A stretch of DNA of 63,140 nt from contig CAIUPP010000017.1 of the NCBI GenBank assembly GCA_903901045.1, positions 1 to 63,140 of the forward strand, in the 5' to 3' direction. Source of the stretch: an uncultured Planctomycetota bacterium. Its GTDB lineage: Bacteria > Planctomycetota > Brocadiia > CAIUPP01. The notes beneath the pieces are model-generated. The model made no database searches. It was given only the letters and a program-made list of their open reading frames with translations, and was not told the DNA's origin. A program made the translations under genes and the position numbers. Below are positions 26,745 to 34,798 of this stretch, one piece after another; position 1 is the stretch's first letter; each line of letters begins with the position of its first letter.

Positions 26745-27884
26745 CTATGCGTTCGGGTGGTAAATTGCCAGCGTCATCGGGCGGCCATTGCCCTTGATGT
26801 AGATGTTTCCTTCCAGGTCCGTCACGCCGATCCAGCTCCAGGGCGTGACGCCATGAGCCTGCAGTTGCCCGAGCACTTCCTTCTTGCCCGTGTCGAGGTG
26901 ATAGCAGCACCAGAAATGCGGGCCGGCCTCTCCCGGTCCCTTCGCGACCCAGGCGAGGTAGTAGATTCGCCCGCGGCCGTCCGGCACGAGGCATCGCAGT
27001 TGCTGGCAGGCGTCGGTGTCCGCTCCCCTTCCAAGGTCCTCGATGCGCGGGGTTTCCTCGGCCGGGTCGAACCGGAACAGGTGCGGATTGTGGTAGTGCG
27101 TGCCGTAGATTTTCCCATCCTCGGCGAGGTTCAGATTGCTGATCCAGGAAAACCGCTTGGAGGCGTTCCAGGGGTTGGCATAGGGCGTCTGGCGCGTGAA
27201 GATCAGCCGGTCCTGCTTCACGTCGTACTTGATGAGTTGCGAGTTCGTATCGGAGAAGAAGATGTTCATGCGCGGGTCGAAACAGAGGCCGATAGGATAC
27301 CAGGAGGAGACGCGTCCGTAGTCGACCAGGTCGCGCCCGGCCATGTTCACCCGGAAGAAGTGCGCTTTCGGATAGGTGATGCCGTAGAGGCGGTCGCGCT
27401 TTTCATCGAGGACCATGAAAGGAAGGCCCTCGTTGGGAAAGAGGATGCCGAAGTCGACGGCCTTGCCGCTCTTCGGGTCGTAGCGGAAGATGTGCCCGCC
27501 GGGGTAGCCCAAGAGCGGGTCGTCCCACATGCCGCAGGGGTTCCAGACGGCATGGCCCATGGGCGGGGTGGTGCAGTGGGTGGTCCCGTAGATGGCGCCG
27601 TCGGAAGCGGCGCAGAGAGAGAAGTGTATCTTGCCCTGCGTGGCGTGTCCGTTGGAGGGGCGCTCGCCGGTGACTTCCCCCAGGTCCAGGCAGTGCTCCA
27701 GCTTCTTCGAGGCGACGTTGTAGCGGTATAGTTGCGCGATGCCGCCGCCGGAGTATTCCCAGCACAGGCCGATGTAGATGTGCCCGTCCGCGCCGCGGAC
27801 CATCGCCCAGATCGAATCGTGGCCGGGGTGCTCCTTGAAGGGCACAATCTCCCAGCGCCGCTCGTCAACCAGCGGGTACTTCAT
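26745..27884 (-). CDS. Beta-propeller protein B (cytoplasmic, unknown role)
   Basis: 379 residues from ATG 27884. The blades show the same turn pattern as propeller A: SIWAMVRGADGHIYIGLCW, SLCAASDGAIYGTTH, FMVLDEKRDRLYGITYP, NLNLAEDGKIYGTHYHNP and LRCLVPDGRGRIYYLAW. Several blades contain HIFRYDPKSGK or HLFRFDPAEE, strands that often line the outer ring. It lacks a signal peptide. It is the first gene of the pair with propeller A. Upstream, 28076-28112 holds one copy of the GGGACACAA palindrome. The role is unknown; sugar-lactone hydrolysis or binding would fit the neighbouring dehydrogenases. Confidence 0.65.
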   Translation of the reverse strand: MKYPLVDERRWEIVPFKEHPGHDSIWAMVRGADGHIYIGLCWEYSGGGIAQLYRYNVASKKLEHCLDLGEVTGERPSNGHATQGKIHFSLCAASDGAIYGTTHCTTPPMGHAVWNPCGMWDDPLLGYPGGHIFRYDPKSGKAVDFGILFPNEGLPFMVLDEKRDRLYGITYPKAHFFRVNMAGRDLVDYGRVSSWYPIGLCFDPRMNIFFSDTNSQLIKYDVKQDRLIFTRQTPYANPWNASKRFSWISNLNLAEDGKIYGTHYHNPHLFRFDPAEETPRIEDLGRGADTDACQQLRCLVPDGRGRIYYLAWVAKGPGEAGPHFWCCYHLDTGKKEVLGQLQAHGVTPWSWIGVTDLEGNIYIKGNGRPMTLAIYHPNA

Positions 27885-28021
27885 CTCTTGGCCCTCGTGA
27901 GGCGGTGGAGTCCATCGAAACGCCCGGCTGTGTCAAGCGCCGCGCGAATAAATGGAATGGTACACTTTGTTTTCCGCGAATGCCAGCGAGGTCGAGGTCG
28001 CGTTGCGGGAGTTGGAGCCGG

Positions 28022-28040
28022 TTTTGCTCTGTTGAAACCA
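28022..28040. repeat. GCTCTGTTGAAACCA intergenic repeat, copy 1
   Basis: TTTTGCTCTGTTGAAACCA. The same block recurs near 43105, 47971 (degenerate), 49114 and 63081, in three of those cases running into a CGTCCCG-type palindrome. Confidence 0.6.
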
Positions 28041-28075
28041 GCCCGTCGGCGCTGCCTTTGGCGTGAGACAGGGTT

Positions 28076-28112
28076 GGGACACAAAACTTTCCGAAGGAAA
28101 GCATTGTGTCCC
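28076..28112. repeat. GGGACACAA palindrome family, copy 1
   Basis: GGGACACAAAACTTTCC (28076-28092), loop GAA, GGAAAGCATTGTGTCCC (28096-28112). It lies seven bases past the Gfo/Idh/MocA stop. The left arm has AAAAC and the right arm would need GTTTT but reads GCATT, so the stem is imperfect at two adjacent positions. Confidence 0.85.
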
Positions 28113-28118
28113 GATCAC

Positions 28119-29081
28119 TCATTCCTCGCTGATTTCGCTCAGCAGCACTTCGCGGCCCCCCTCCTCGCGGCTGCGAATGCCGGCGATGACGATCTTCATG
28201 AGTTCGACCGTTTCCGACCAGGGGAAGGGGCGTTCCCCGGTTCGCAGGAAGTGCGCGAACGCCAGAAGCTGGCTCTTGAATGCGAAGAACGTGTCCACGA
28301 AGGGGGCGTCAATCGCCTCTTTCGTTCCGATGGCCGAGAGCCTGCAGAAGCCGCCGTACATGTCCTTGTTGGCGACAAAGAGCACGTCCGCGCCGCAGGA
28401 GTGCTTGCAATGGACGATGTTGCGGTCAACGCCCCCCGTGTTGCGCACGGAAAGATAGCCGGGGCCGAGAATCGGGTACAGCCCTTCCGCGGCGTGAATG
28501 CCGTACCGCTCCCAGCTCTTGGCCGTCGTATTGATCAGGAAGCGGGGCTCGCCGATTTCCGCCAGGCGCTTCTTGACGTCCATGAACTCCTTCGAGTACC
28601 GCATGCCGCTGGACGTGAGGATCGGTCGGCCTTCGCGCACCCAGCGATGAAAGACTTTCAGGTCCGGCTCGTTGTCGACCAGCGGCTTGTCAATGAATAC
28701 GGGCAGCCCCGCCTCGACAAAGGGACGCGCGCGCTCCACGTGCTCCCAGCCCTTGTCGGTGGCGATGATCACCGCGTCCACCTGGCCGATCACGTCGGTC
28801 GGCTTGCTGACGACGTTCGGAATCCGGGAGGCCTTGGCGACGTGCGGCGCGTCCTTGGGGTCGTCGGTCCAGACGTGCGTGACGCGCGCCCCCTGGATCT
28901 GGAGCGTTTTGGGGTCTTCGGCGAAGAGGTACTTGGGGATTCCGGCGAAAGGGCATTCCGACATGGCCTGCCGGTCATATCCGTTGAAGATCGCGCTCCA
29001 GGAATAGGGATGGCCGTTGCCGTCCACCATGCCCAGCATCGCCAAACGGATGTGGTCCGGCTTGGGAACCAGAGCGCTCAT
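28119..29081 (-). CDS. Gfo/Idh/MocA-family dehydrogenase 1
   Basis: 320 residues from ATG 29081, with GGAAAGGA upstream. The N-terminal NAD(P)-binding domain starts at IRLAMLGMVDGNGH and is less canonical than usual, with an Asn-Gly-His instead of a clean G-x-G-x-x-G. The active-site Lys motif appears as IDKPLVDNE (E-K-P in most members), near residue 140. The C-terminal alpha/beta domain holds GGVDRNIVHCKHSCG. These enzymes oxidise or epimerise sugars and inositols. It precedes an HpcH/HpaI aldolase and a second dehydrogenase on the same strand, with gaps of 27 and 12 bases between those genes, suggesting one operon for a sugar-acid pathway. Confidence 0.82.
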   Translation of the reverse strand: MSALVPKPDHIRLAMLGMVDGNGHPYSWSAIFNGYDRQAMSECPFAGIPKYLFAEDPKTLQIQGARVTHVWTDDPKDAPHVAKASRIPNVVSKPTDVIGQVDAVIIATDKGWEHVERARPFVEAGLPVFIDKPLVDNEPDLKVFHRWVREGRPILTSSGMRYSKEFMDVKKRLAEIGEPRFLINTTAKSWERYGIHAAEGLYPILGPGYLSVRNTGGVDRNIVHCKHSCGADVLFVANKDMYGGFCRLSAIGTKEAIDAPFVDTFFAFKSQLLAFAHFLRTGERPFPWSETVELMKIVIAGIRSREEGGREVLLSEISEE

Positions 29082-29108
29082 GATCGGTCCTTTCCTGTCA
29101 GTGCGGGG

Positions 29109-29891
29109 TCACTTGCCGAAACCGTTGTCCGAGAAGGCCTTGGCAATGTCATCCCAGTAACGCGTCAGCGAGAGCACGTCGGCGCCGACGGAGATGAAGC
29201 GATAGCCCAGGTCGAGGCGCTCGCGGAGGCCCGCGGCGTCGGAGACGGTGCCGGCGAATTTGCCATGCTTGACGGCGGCTTTGGCGACGGCCTTGCGCGT
29301 GGCGGCGATCTCCGGCGCGTTCCACTGGCCGGGCTTGCCGATCCCGTGGGAGAAGTCGCCGGGGCCGAAGAACAGCATGTCGATCCCGGGCACGGCCGCG
29401 ATGGCGTCCAGCTCCGCCAGCGGCTCGGGGTCTTCGATCTGGACGATCACGAAGCGTTCCCGGTTCGCCTGTTCGAGGTAGGAAGTGAACTCGATTCGGC
29501 AGTAAGCCCCGTCGGCGTTCCCGCCATCCACGGGGCGGCGGCCGATCGGGTGGAACTTGGTCATCCGCGCGACGGACTTGGCGTCGGCGAGGCTCATGAT
29601 GTGCGGGACCATGATGCCGGCCGCGTCCAACTCCAGCGGACGGATGTAGTCGGAGTACCCTCCGCGCGATACGCGCACGAGGGCATCGGTGTCGAAGATC
29701 TTGGCGGTGCGGACCAAGTGCTCCAGGTCCTTCCAGTCCGTCGCGGAATGCTCGTTGTCATACCAGATGCAGTCGAAGCCGCTCTGGCAGGCGATCTCGG
29801 CGGCGCGCGCGTCCATCAAATTGAGCTTCGTGCAACTGGCCGGTTTGCCGGCCCGCAGTTGTCTGAGAACGCGGCTTGGGCGCATCATCAT
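29109..29891 (-). CDS. HpcH/HpaI-family class II aldolase (KDR aldolase-like)
   Basis: 260 residues from ATG 29891, with AAAGGA seven bases upstream. Family blocks are DCIWYDNEHSATDW (general-base His), GIMVPHIMSLADAKS, IGRRPVDGGNADG (substrate Arg), VIVQIEDPEPL (metal-binding Glu) and FFGPGDFSHGIG (metal-binding Asp). Members cleave 2-keto-3-deoxy sugar acids, for example 2-keto-3-deoxy-L-rhamnonate or 4-hydroxy-2-oxo-heptanedioate, to pyruvate and an aldehyde. Flanking dehydrogenases and two amidohydrolases of possible lactonase type fit a non-phosphorylated deoxysugar-acid route. Cytoplasmic, of normal length for the family. Confidence 0.9.
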   Translation of the reverse strand: MMMRPSRVLRQLRAGKPASCTKLNLMDARAAEIACQSGFDCIWYDNEHSATDWKDLEHLVRTAKIFDTDALVRVSRGGYSDYIRPLELDAAGIMVPHIMSLADAKSVARMTKFHPIGRRPVDGGNADGAYCRIEFTSYLEQANRERFVIVQIEDPEPLAELDAIAAVPGIDMLFFGPGDFSHGIGKPGQWNAPEIAATRKAVAKAAVKHGKFAGTVSDAAGLRERLDLGYRFISVGADVLSLTRYWDDIAKAFSDNGFGK

Positions 29892-29903
29892 GGCAGAGTC
29901 CTT

Positions 29904-30938
29904 TCAACTTCCTGAAATATCCTTGCGGTCCTCCAGTACCACCTCCGCGCGGCGCCGGCCGCTTTCGGAGAGGGCGAGGCACGTCTCAATCGTGTGGCGC
30001 GCTTCGAGCAGCGAGCACATGATCGTTCCCTTCCCTTCCGTCGCGTCGAGGAAGTTCTCCGCTTCGAAAATGAACGGCGCGTCCGTTTGCCCTTTGGCGT
30101 CCGGCTTGTCCCTGAGCCCCTCGGTCCAGGTCCAGTTTCCATCGCGCAGGACGACGCCGACGCGGCCCGTCCAGGCGTCGCAGTGGATGCTCCCCTTGGT
30201 TCCCGAGAGGATGAGCTGGTCGGTGCGCTCCGCCTGCCAGGCGACCAGATGGACGGCACCGAGCGCCGGACTGTTGCGGAAGCGCAGCAGGTAGGAGAGC
30301 GTGTCCTCCGCATCGGTCCCTTCGATCAGGAGGTGATCGTATTGCGCCATCACGCTCTTGATCGGCCCCAGGTACCACTGGATCATATTGGTGATGTGGC
30401 TGGAGACGTCGAAGACGGCCCCGCCCCCCTGCGCGCGATGGGCCCAGTAGGTGCTGCGGTAGTCGGGGCGCGCCGTGCGATGATCGTAGAGGCCGATGAA
30501 GGAGCAGGCCAGCACGTCGCCGATCTTCCCGCTCTCGAGCTCCCGCTTCGCCACTTTCATGGCGGGCATGGCGCGCCGGACGTGCGCCACGCCGACCGTG
30601 CGCCGCGTCGACTTGGCCAGACGGTCGAGTTCGTCGATGCCCTCCAGGGAGAGGGAGAGCGGCTTTTCGATCAGCGTGTGTGCGCCGGCTTCCACGGCTT
30701 TGCGCGCCCAGGGCACATGCAGGTGCGCCGGGACGCCGATCACCACGGCGTAGAACTTGGAGAGGTCGATGCGGTTGAAGTCCTCATAGGCGCCGACCAG
30801 CGGATACGCCGCGGCGATTTGCTTCAGCCGCTCGGGGCGGTTATCGCACAGCGCCACTTCCGCGCGCCCGGTCTTCAGGAAACAGCGAAGATGCCTCTCG
30901 CCGATGCTGCCGCCGCCAACCACCAGAATGCGATGCAT
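29904..30938 (-). CDS. Gfo/Idh/MocA-family dehydrogenase 2
   Basis: 344 residues from ATG 30938, with AGGAG seven bases upstream; the frame is open for 57 more codons, but those are not family-like. The NAD(P) motif is textbook: RILVVGGGSIGERHLRCF. The catalytic Lys sits in TLIEKPLSLSLEG. The C-terminal domain includes GGGAVFDVSSHITNMIQWY with the conserved Asp and His. It is 12 bases upstream of the aldolase gene. Expected to oxidise a sugar or sugar acid carbon with NAD(P)+; substrate unknown. Confidence 0.88.
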   Translation of the reverse strand: MHRILVVGGGSIGERHLRCFLKTGRAEVALCDNRPERLKQIAAAYPLVGAYEDFNRIDLSKFYAVVIGVPAHLHVPWARKAVEAGAHTLIEKPLSLSLEGIDELDRLAKSTRRTVGVAHVRRAMPAMKVAKRELESGKIGDVLACSFIGLYDHRTARPDYRSTYWAHRAQGGGAVFDVSSHITNMIQWYLGPIKSVMAQYDHLLIEGTDAEDTLSYLLRFRNSPALGAVHLVAWQAERTDQLILSGTKGSIHCDAWTGRVGVVLRDGNWTWTEGLRDKPDAKGQTDAPFIFEAENFLDATEGKGTIMCSLLEARHTIETCLALSESGRRRAEVVLEDRKDISGS

Positions 30939-30970
30939 GGTCTCTCTCCTGACTAATTGAGGGGAACCGA

Positions 30971-32077
30971 TCAGTACGCGCCATAGTGCGCCACCAGCTC
31001 CGGGAGCATCGCGATGCGGTCGAACGGTGCATCGGTGGGCGCCTGGTCGCCGGCGGCCATGATCAACCGGGGAGAATCGCGCCGCGTATCCAGCCAGCGT
31101 TTGACGCATTCAATGAAGGCGGCGTCGCTGCCGGTGGCGCCGAACAGGCCGGCGGGTATGCCGCCGGAGAGGATCAAACGCGGCCCGGCCTGCGCGCGCA
31201 TCTGGGCGGGAGTCAGGGAGAACATCGGCGCGGGCGTGACGGCGTCCGCGCAGTCGACGCCGCACTCCGCCAGCCAGCCCAACACTCCCCGGCTCTCCCC
31301 GTCGACGTGCACCGCCAGAGTTTTGCCTCGCGCATGCAGCCGCCGCGCGACTTCGGAGTAGTACTCGCGCACATACGTGTCGAAGAATTCCTTCGTCTGC
31401 ACATTGCTGTCGTAATTATCGCTGACGAGCAGGGTTTCAAACGGGCCGTCGAGAAGGGCGTCGAGAATCCGCAGGTTGCAGGCGTTGACGGCCTGCACGA
31501 GGCGCTGCACCTTCTGCGGTTCGTCCAGCACCGCGAACACGGCGCGGTCCACCGCCATGTTCCGCGCCATGAGGTACCCCGACCCGGAGTACGGCAATTG
31601 GGCGTAGGGGTAGGCCAGTTCGCCCAACGCATCCTGCCACGCCCGATACAACTCCCATCGGGGCCGGCAGCGCAGGCGCTCCAGCAGGAACTCCACGATG
31701 GGGAAGTCGTCCGTGGATTCGAGCAGGTGCTTTCGGATGCCGTAGGAATAGCTCTCCGGGTTGAATACGCGCTCCTCGCAGAGCGATCCCAGCGGCGTGG
31801 TGATGCGGGTGGAGAAGACGCCGCGCTCCGTGCGGGACTCCACCACGGCCTCGGGATCGTCGGAGGCGAGAGTATAGAAGCTCCCCATCTCGCAGTAGGC
31901 CAGCGCGCCGATCTGCTTGTGCAAGTCCACCAGCCCCTGTTCCACCTGGGTGAAGCCGGAGAGATTGAAGGGCACGTTCCGGTTCTTCTTGTACCAGTGG
32001 GAAAGGTCCAGCATCAGCGGAACCTGGTCGGGCTTTTTGCCCTGGTACACCGCGCGCACGCGTTCCCGGGGAGTCAT
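30971..32077 (-). CDS. URO-D-fold protein, function unknown
   Basis: 368 residues from ATG 32077, with a GGAGG-type site upstream; a long upstream open frame is not protein-like. It has the URO-D N-terminus MTPRERVRAVYQGKKPDQVP and the mid-barrel LLVSDNYDSNVQTKEFF. Where methyltransferases carry H-x-C it has LAVHVDGESRG (His, Val, Asp), and the expected late Cys is replaced in PRLILSGGIPAG. It differs most from the MtaA pattern among the four URO-D proteins here. It stands at the head of the dehydrogenase/aldolase run, 32 bases before dehydrogenase 2, and just downstream of the GntR regulator gene. Confidence 0.7.
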   Translation of the reverse strand: MTPRERVRAVYQGKKPDQVPLMLDLSHWYKKNRNVPFNLSGFTQVEQGLVDLHKQIGALAYCEMGSFYTLASDDPEAVVESRTERGVFSTRITTPLGSLCEERVFNPESYSYGIRKHLLESTDDFPIVEFLLERLRCRPRWELYRAWQDALGELAYPYAQLPYSGSGYLMARNMAVDRAVFAVLDEPQKVQRLVQAVNACNLRILDALLDGPFETLLVSDNYDSNVQTKEFFDTYVREYYSEVARRLHARGKTLAVHVDGESRGVLGWLAECGVDCADAVTPAPMFSLTPAQMRAQAGPRLILSGGIPAGLFGATGSDAAFIECVKRWLDTRRDSPRLIMAAGDQAPTDAPFDRIAMLPELVAHYGAY

Positions 32078-32154
32078 GCGATGGCCCTCCCTGGCGTGAT
32101 GCACGCTTTCAGGGACGACAGGGGAGGTTCGACGGAGGCAACGAAACGGTCCAT

Positions 32155-32889
32155 TCAATGTCCCTCCCGTTCCGAGGAGACGGCGCCAGAAGCGACCAGG
32201 GCGGGGGATTCGACGGGCGCGCCGTCGAGGCGGCTCTTTTCCAGCCCCTGGATGTACAACCTGCGAAGCTCGTCGGCATCCCGTTTCTCCAGCGCATCCA
32301 GAATGGCCCGGTGTTCCGTGACGATCCGCTCCGACTGCCCGTGGGCGATCAGCGAGGGGCGGGTTACCGTGGCCATGCGAAAGAAATCCTGGACCACGTC
32401 GCCGAAGCTCTCGGCGAGCTCCTCTCCGGCGCATTCGAGCAGCAAGAGGTGAAAGCGCACGTCGTTCTCACTGTTCGGCAGATCGGCCAGATGGTCCTTG
32501 GCCATTTTGTCGACGATCGCGTGGAGTCGCGCCAGTTGCTCCTGCGTCCGCCGCTGGCAGGCATATTCCGTGGTGCCCACTTCGATCGCGTAGCGCAGTT
32601 CGGTCAGCCGGCTGAACTCGCGGCGCAAGGCCTCGGGGCTGCCCATGTGGTGGGAATCCACCATGGAAGCTGCGACGACCGCCCGGCCGCGGTCGCGCCG
32701 GATGGTGCCCTTTCCCTCCAGAATGGCCAGGGCGTGCCTGAGGGTCATGCGGCTGATGACCAGCGCTCCGGCCAGTTGCCTTTCGGGGGGCAGCGGGTCG
32801 CCGGGTTGCATAGCCTCGTCAATAATATAATTGTGGATGGTCGTGACGGCATTGTCCACAAGTGATTCGCGACGGATCGGTTTAAGCAT
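32155..32889 (-). CDS. GntR/FadR-type regulator with FCD domain
   Basis: 244 residues from ATG 32889. Residues 8-75 form the winged helix (GDPLPPERQLAGALVISRMT, LRHALAILEGKGTIRRDRGR). Residues 90-225 are an all-helical FCD ligand domain with the metal-binding pattern LRYAIEVG, DVRFHLLLL and IVTEHRAIL. FCD regulators usually sense organic or sugar acids such as glucuronate, galactonate or lactate. Its position at the head of the minus-strand run of URO-D, dehydrogenases and aldolase makes it the likely local repressor. A sugar acid from that pathway is the probable ligand, by inference. Confidence 0.88.
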   Translation of the reverse strand: MLKPIRRESLVDNAVTTIHNYIIDEAMQPGDPLPPERQLAGALVISRMTLRHALAILEGKGTIRRDRGRAVVAASMVDSHHMGSPEALRREFSRLTELRYAIEVGTTEYACQRRTQEQLARLHAIVDKMAKDHLADLPNSENDVRFHLLLLECAGEELAESFGDVVQDFFRMATVTRPSLIAHGQSERIVTEHRAILDALEKRDADELRRLYIQGLEKSRLDGAPVESPALVASGAVSSEREGH

Positions 32890-33042
32890 ATGGTTCTCTG
32901 AATGACGATCAGTTCAAGCGGCTCTTCGCAGGAATCACGGAGCCAATGAGCAAAACAAGTTATGATTCGTTGGTCCACCGGTCGACCAGCGAACCATGCG
33001 CAGTGTAGCCGATATTTCCGTGGGACGCAAGCGAGGAGTGGA

Positions 33043-33120
33043 AGGGGGGGGCGGTGGGGACACGGGGACGGCGGGGGGACGGGCGGGGGGGGCGGTGCGA
33101 ACGGCGGGGGGGGACGGTGG
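33043..33120 (+). repeat. G-rich low-complexity tract, potential G-quadruplex
   Basis: The plus strand has at least eight runs of four or more G separated by short linkers, including GGGGACACGGGGAC and GGGGGGAC units. It borders a GGGGACACAA palindrome copy. Confidence 0.6.
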
Positions 33121-33159
33121 GGACACAATACTTTCCAAAGGAAAGTTTTGTGTCCCCAC
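33117..33159. repeat. GGGGACACAA palindrome family, copy 2
   Basis: Arm 33117-33136, loop AAA, arm 33140-33159 ending TTTTGTGTCCCCAC. Here AATAC is on the left and GTTTT on the right, the inverse orientation to copies 3, 4 and 6. It lies 47 bases after the amidohydrolase stop. Confidence 0.85.
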
Positions 33160-33206
33160 TGCGTTGTGTCCCCGGTGCGCTGGTCCCCACTGCGCCGTCA
33201 CTACGC

Positions 33207-33980
33207 CTACCGGCCGCGGCCGGTGAGGAATCGGATGCCGTTTGTCCAGAGGATTCGCTTGCGGGCCGCTTCTCCGATCCGCGCAACCTTCGCCAGGTTG
33301 AGCATGGCCGAGGGGGTCTGCAGCGGCCAGAGGCTGCCGTAGAGGATTCGTTCCGCCGGAATCTGTTCAAGCAATCGGTCGAGTCCCCACAACATGCAGC
33401 GCAGCCGCGACCAATCCACCCATGCGGCGGGGCGGTCTTTGATGATCGCGGAGATGGAGCCGGCCTCGCCCACTTCGAATCCCAGCAGTGCGACGCGCAA
33501 GCCGGGCGTCTTCGCAAGGAATTCCCCGGCCTCCTTCACCGGGACCGGGGGGAAGCGGGAAATCCAGTGCATTCGCTCATCCTGCAGGCGGGCGTGGATG
33601 GCGACGGGCAGTTGGAATTCGCGCGCGGCGTCGGCCAGCGCTTGAACGGCGGGGTCGGTCAGGGCGTATCCATGATAACCGGGGGTGAGCCGCACGCCCC
33701 GAATGCCAAGTTCCCGGACGCCGCGCTCCAGGTCGCGCTGCCAGCCCGGGAAGAGGGGGTTGACCACCTGGAATTGGCGCGCCATGGGGAGAGAGGCGAG
33801 CCGGCCCGTCAGCCGCGCCGTGGCGCGGAATGCGTCTTCGTGAAAGACTTCTTCAAAGGCGGAGACGGCGACGCACGTCACGCCCTGTTTCCGGGCCATG
33901 GCCTTAAGACCGCGCGGACCCGAGGAGGGCAGGGAGCGGAACGGCCAGGCGCCCAGGAAGCAGCCCACGTCGCAGATCAT
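33207..33980 (-). CDS. Amidohydrolase-type TIM-barrel hydrolase 1
   Basis: 257 residues from ATG 33980, with AAGGAG eight bases upstream. The start overlaps the stop of the next gene upstream as ATGA, so the two are coupled. It has the amidohydrolase-2 style: MICDVGCFLGAWPFR, GVRLTPGYHGYAL, LPVAIHARLQDERMHW and RILYGSLWPLQTPSAM. The usual N-terminal H-x-H metal motif is absent (DVGCFLGAW), so metal binding may be weaker or different from its partner. Members of this clan include lactonases and decarboxylases. Working with its neighbour on a sugar-acid lactone is an inference. Confidence 0.65.
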   Translation of the reverse strand: MICDVGCFLGAWPFRSLPSSGPRGLKAMARKQGVTCVAVSAFEEVFHEDAFRATARLTGRLASLPMARQFQVVNPLFPGWQRDLERGVRELGIRGVRLTPGYHGYALTDPAVQALADAAREFQLPVAIHARLQDERMHWISRFPPVPVKEAGEFLAKTPGLRVALLGFEVGEAGSISAIIKDRPAAWVDWSRLRCMLWGLDRLLEQIPAERILYGSLWPLQTPSAMLNLAKVARIGEAARKRILWTNGIRFLTGRGR

Positions 33981-34783
33981 GGCAGAAGCTCCTTCGCGTT
34001 GCGGTAGAAGATCCTTGCCTTGTCCGCATCGGAGATGCGCGCGTCCTGGACTTTGCCCAGGTTGAAGGCGATGCCGTTGTCCGAGCCGAAGATCACGCGG
34101 GAAGCGCCCAGTTCGCGGACGGCCGTTTCGACCATGCCGGCCTCGCAGTAAGTGCCGCTGATGTCGGCCCAGACGTTGGGCGCGCGGCGGATGGCCCACG
34201 CGCCCCGGATGTAGTCCCCGGCGACGTGCGCCATGACGAAGCGCGCCTGCGGGTAACGGAGGGCAAGCTCCGCCACGTCCTCGGGGAGGGATTCGTTCGA
34301 GAGATTGCCGGTGGCTTTGCAGAAGGCATGCTGGAGGATCGGCAGGCGCAGGTCGATGCAGCGCTCGACGATGGGGAAAACAATGGGGTTCGTGCAGCGG
34401 GCGGCGACCCAGAGTTTGACCATGCGCATGCCGAGTTCTTCATAGCAGCGGCGCAGTTCCGCCAGCGCGCGCTTGCCGTGACGGGGGTTCAGGATGGCCT
34501 GTCCGCGGAAACGTCCGCCGGACTGCTTGACCCACCGCGCGACGTGGTCGTTCCCCTGGTGAACCTGATCCGGGGAGGGGTTGTAACCCCAGAGATGGCT
34601 GATGGCAATGTATTCCGCGCCGAGGATCTCCGCTTCCTCCAGCATCAGGCGCGCGTCCAGTTCCTCGCGGCCCGCCCAGAGATGGGCATGCAGGTCGATC
34701 AGCCTGCCGCCGGCGATGGGGATGCCGGCGCGTTCTCCTGCCCACACGGCGCGCCGCTTCTTCATGGTTCCACCGGCGGCCAT
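33977..34783 (-). CDS. Amidohydrolase-type TIM-barrel hydrolase 2
   Basis: 268 residues from ATG 34783; ATG 34765 is a possible alternative with GGTGG just upstream. It carries the metal motif LIDLHAHLWAG (H-x-H), then PILQHAFCKATGNL, FVMAHVAGDY and the closing RVIFGSDNGIAFNLGKV with the metal Asp. It therefore keeps a full set of candidate metal ligands, unlike its coupled partner. Amidohydrolase-2 proteins include L-fuconolactone and L-rhamnonolactone hydrolases and various decarboxylases. The four-base overlap with its partner suggests a functional pair. It is 15 bases behind the stop of the FHA-sigma54 activator gene on the same strand. Confidence 0.75.
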   Translation of the reverse strand: MAAGGTMKKRRAVWAGERAGIPIAGGRLIDLHAHLWAGREELDARLMLEEAEILGAEYIAISHLWGYNPSPDQVHQGNDHVARWVKQSGGRFRGQAILNPRHGKRALAELRRCYEELGMRMVKLWVAARCTNPIVFPIVERCIDLRLPILQHAFCKATGNLSNESLPEDVAELALRYPQARFVMAHVAGDYIRGAWAIRRAPNVWADISGTYCEAGMVETAVRELGASRVIFGSDNGIAFNLGKVQDARISDADKARIFYRNAKELLP

Positions 34784-34798
34784 GTCGGGACCTGCATC

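Larger units (their letters stand above)
32890..33206. other. Intergenic region with G-rich tract and palindrome, 317 bases
   Basis: This region lies between the GntR regulator start and the amidohydrolase stop. From about 33043 to 33120 the plus strand is an extreme G-rich, low-complexity tract with many runs of four to seven G. It ends in a full palindrome copy (33117-33159), followed by a stray half-site TTGTGTCCCC (33164-33173). Short GGGGAC units recur through the tract, as if it decayed or expanded from the palindrome arm. Confidence 0.6.
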
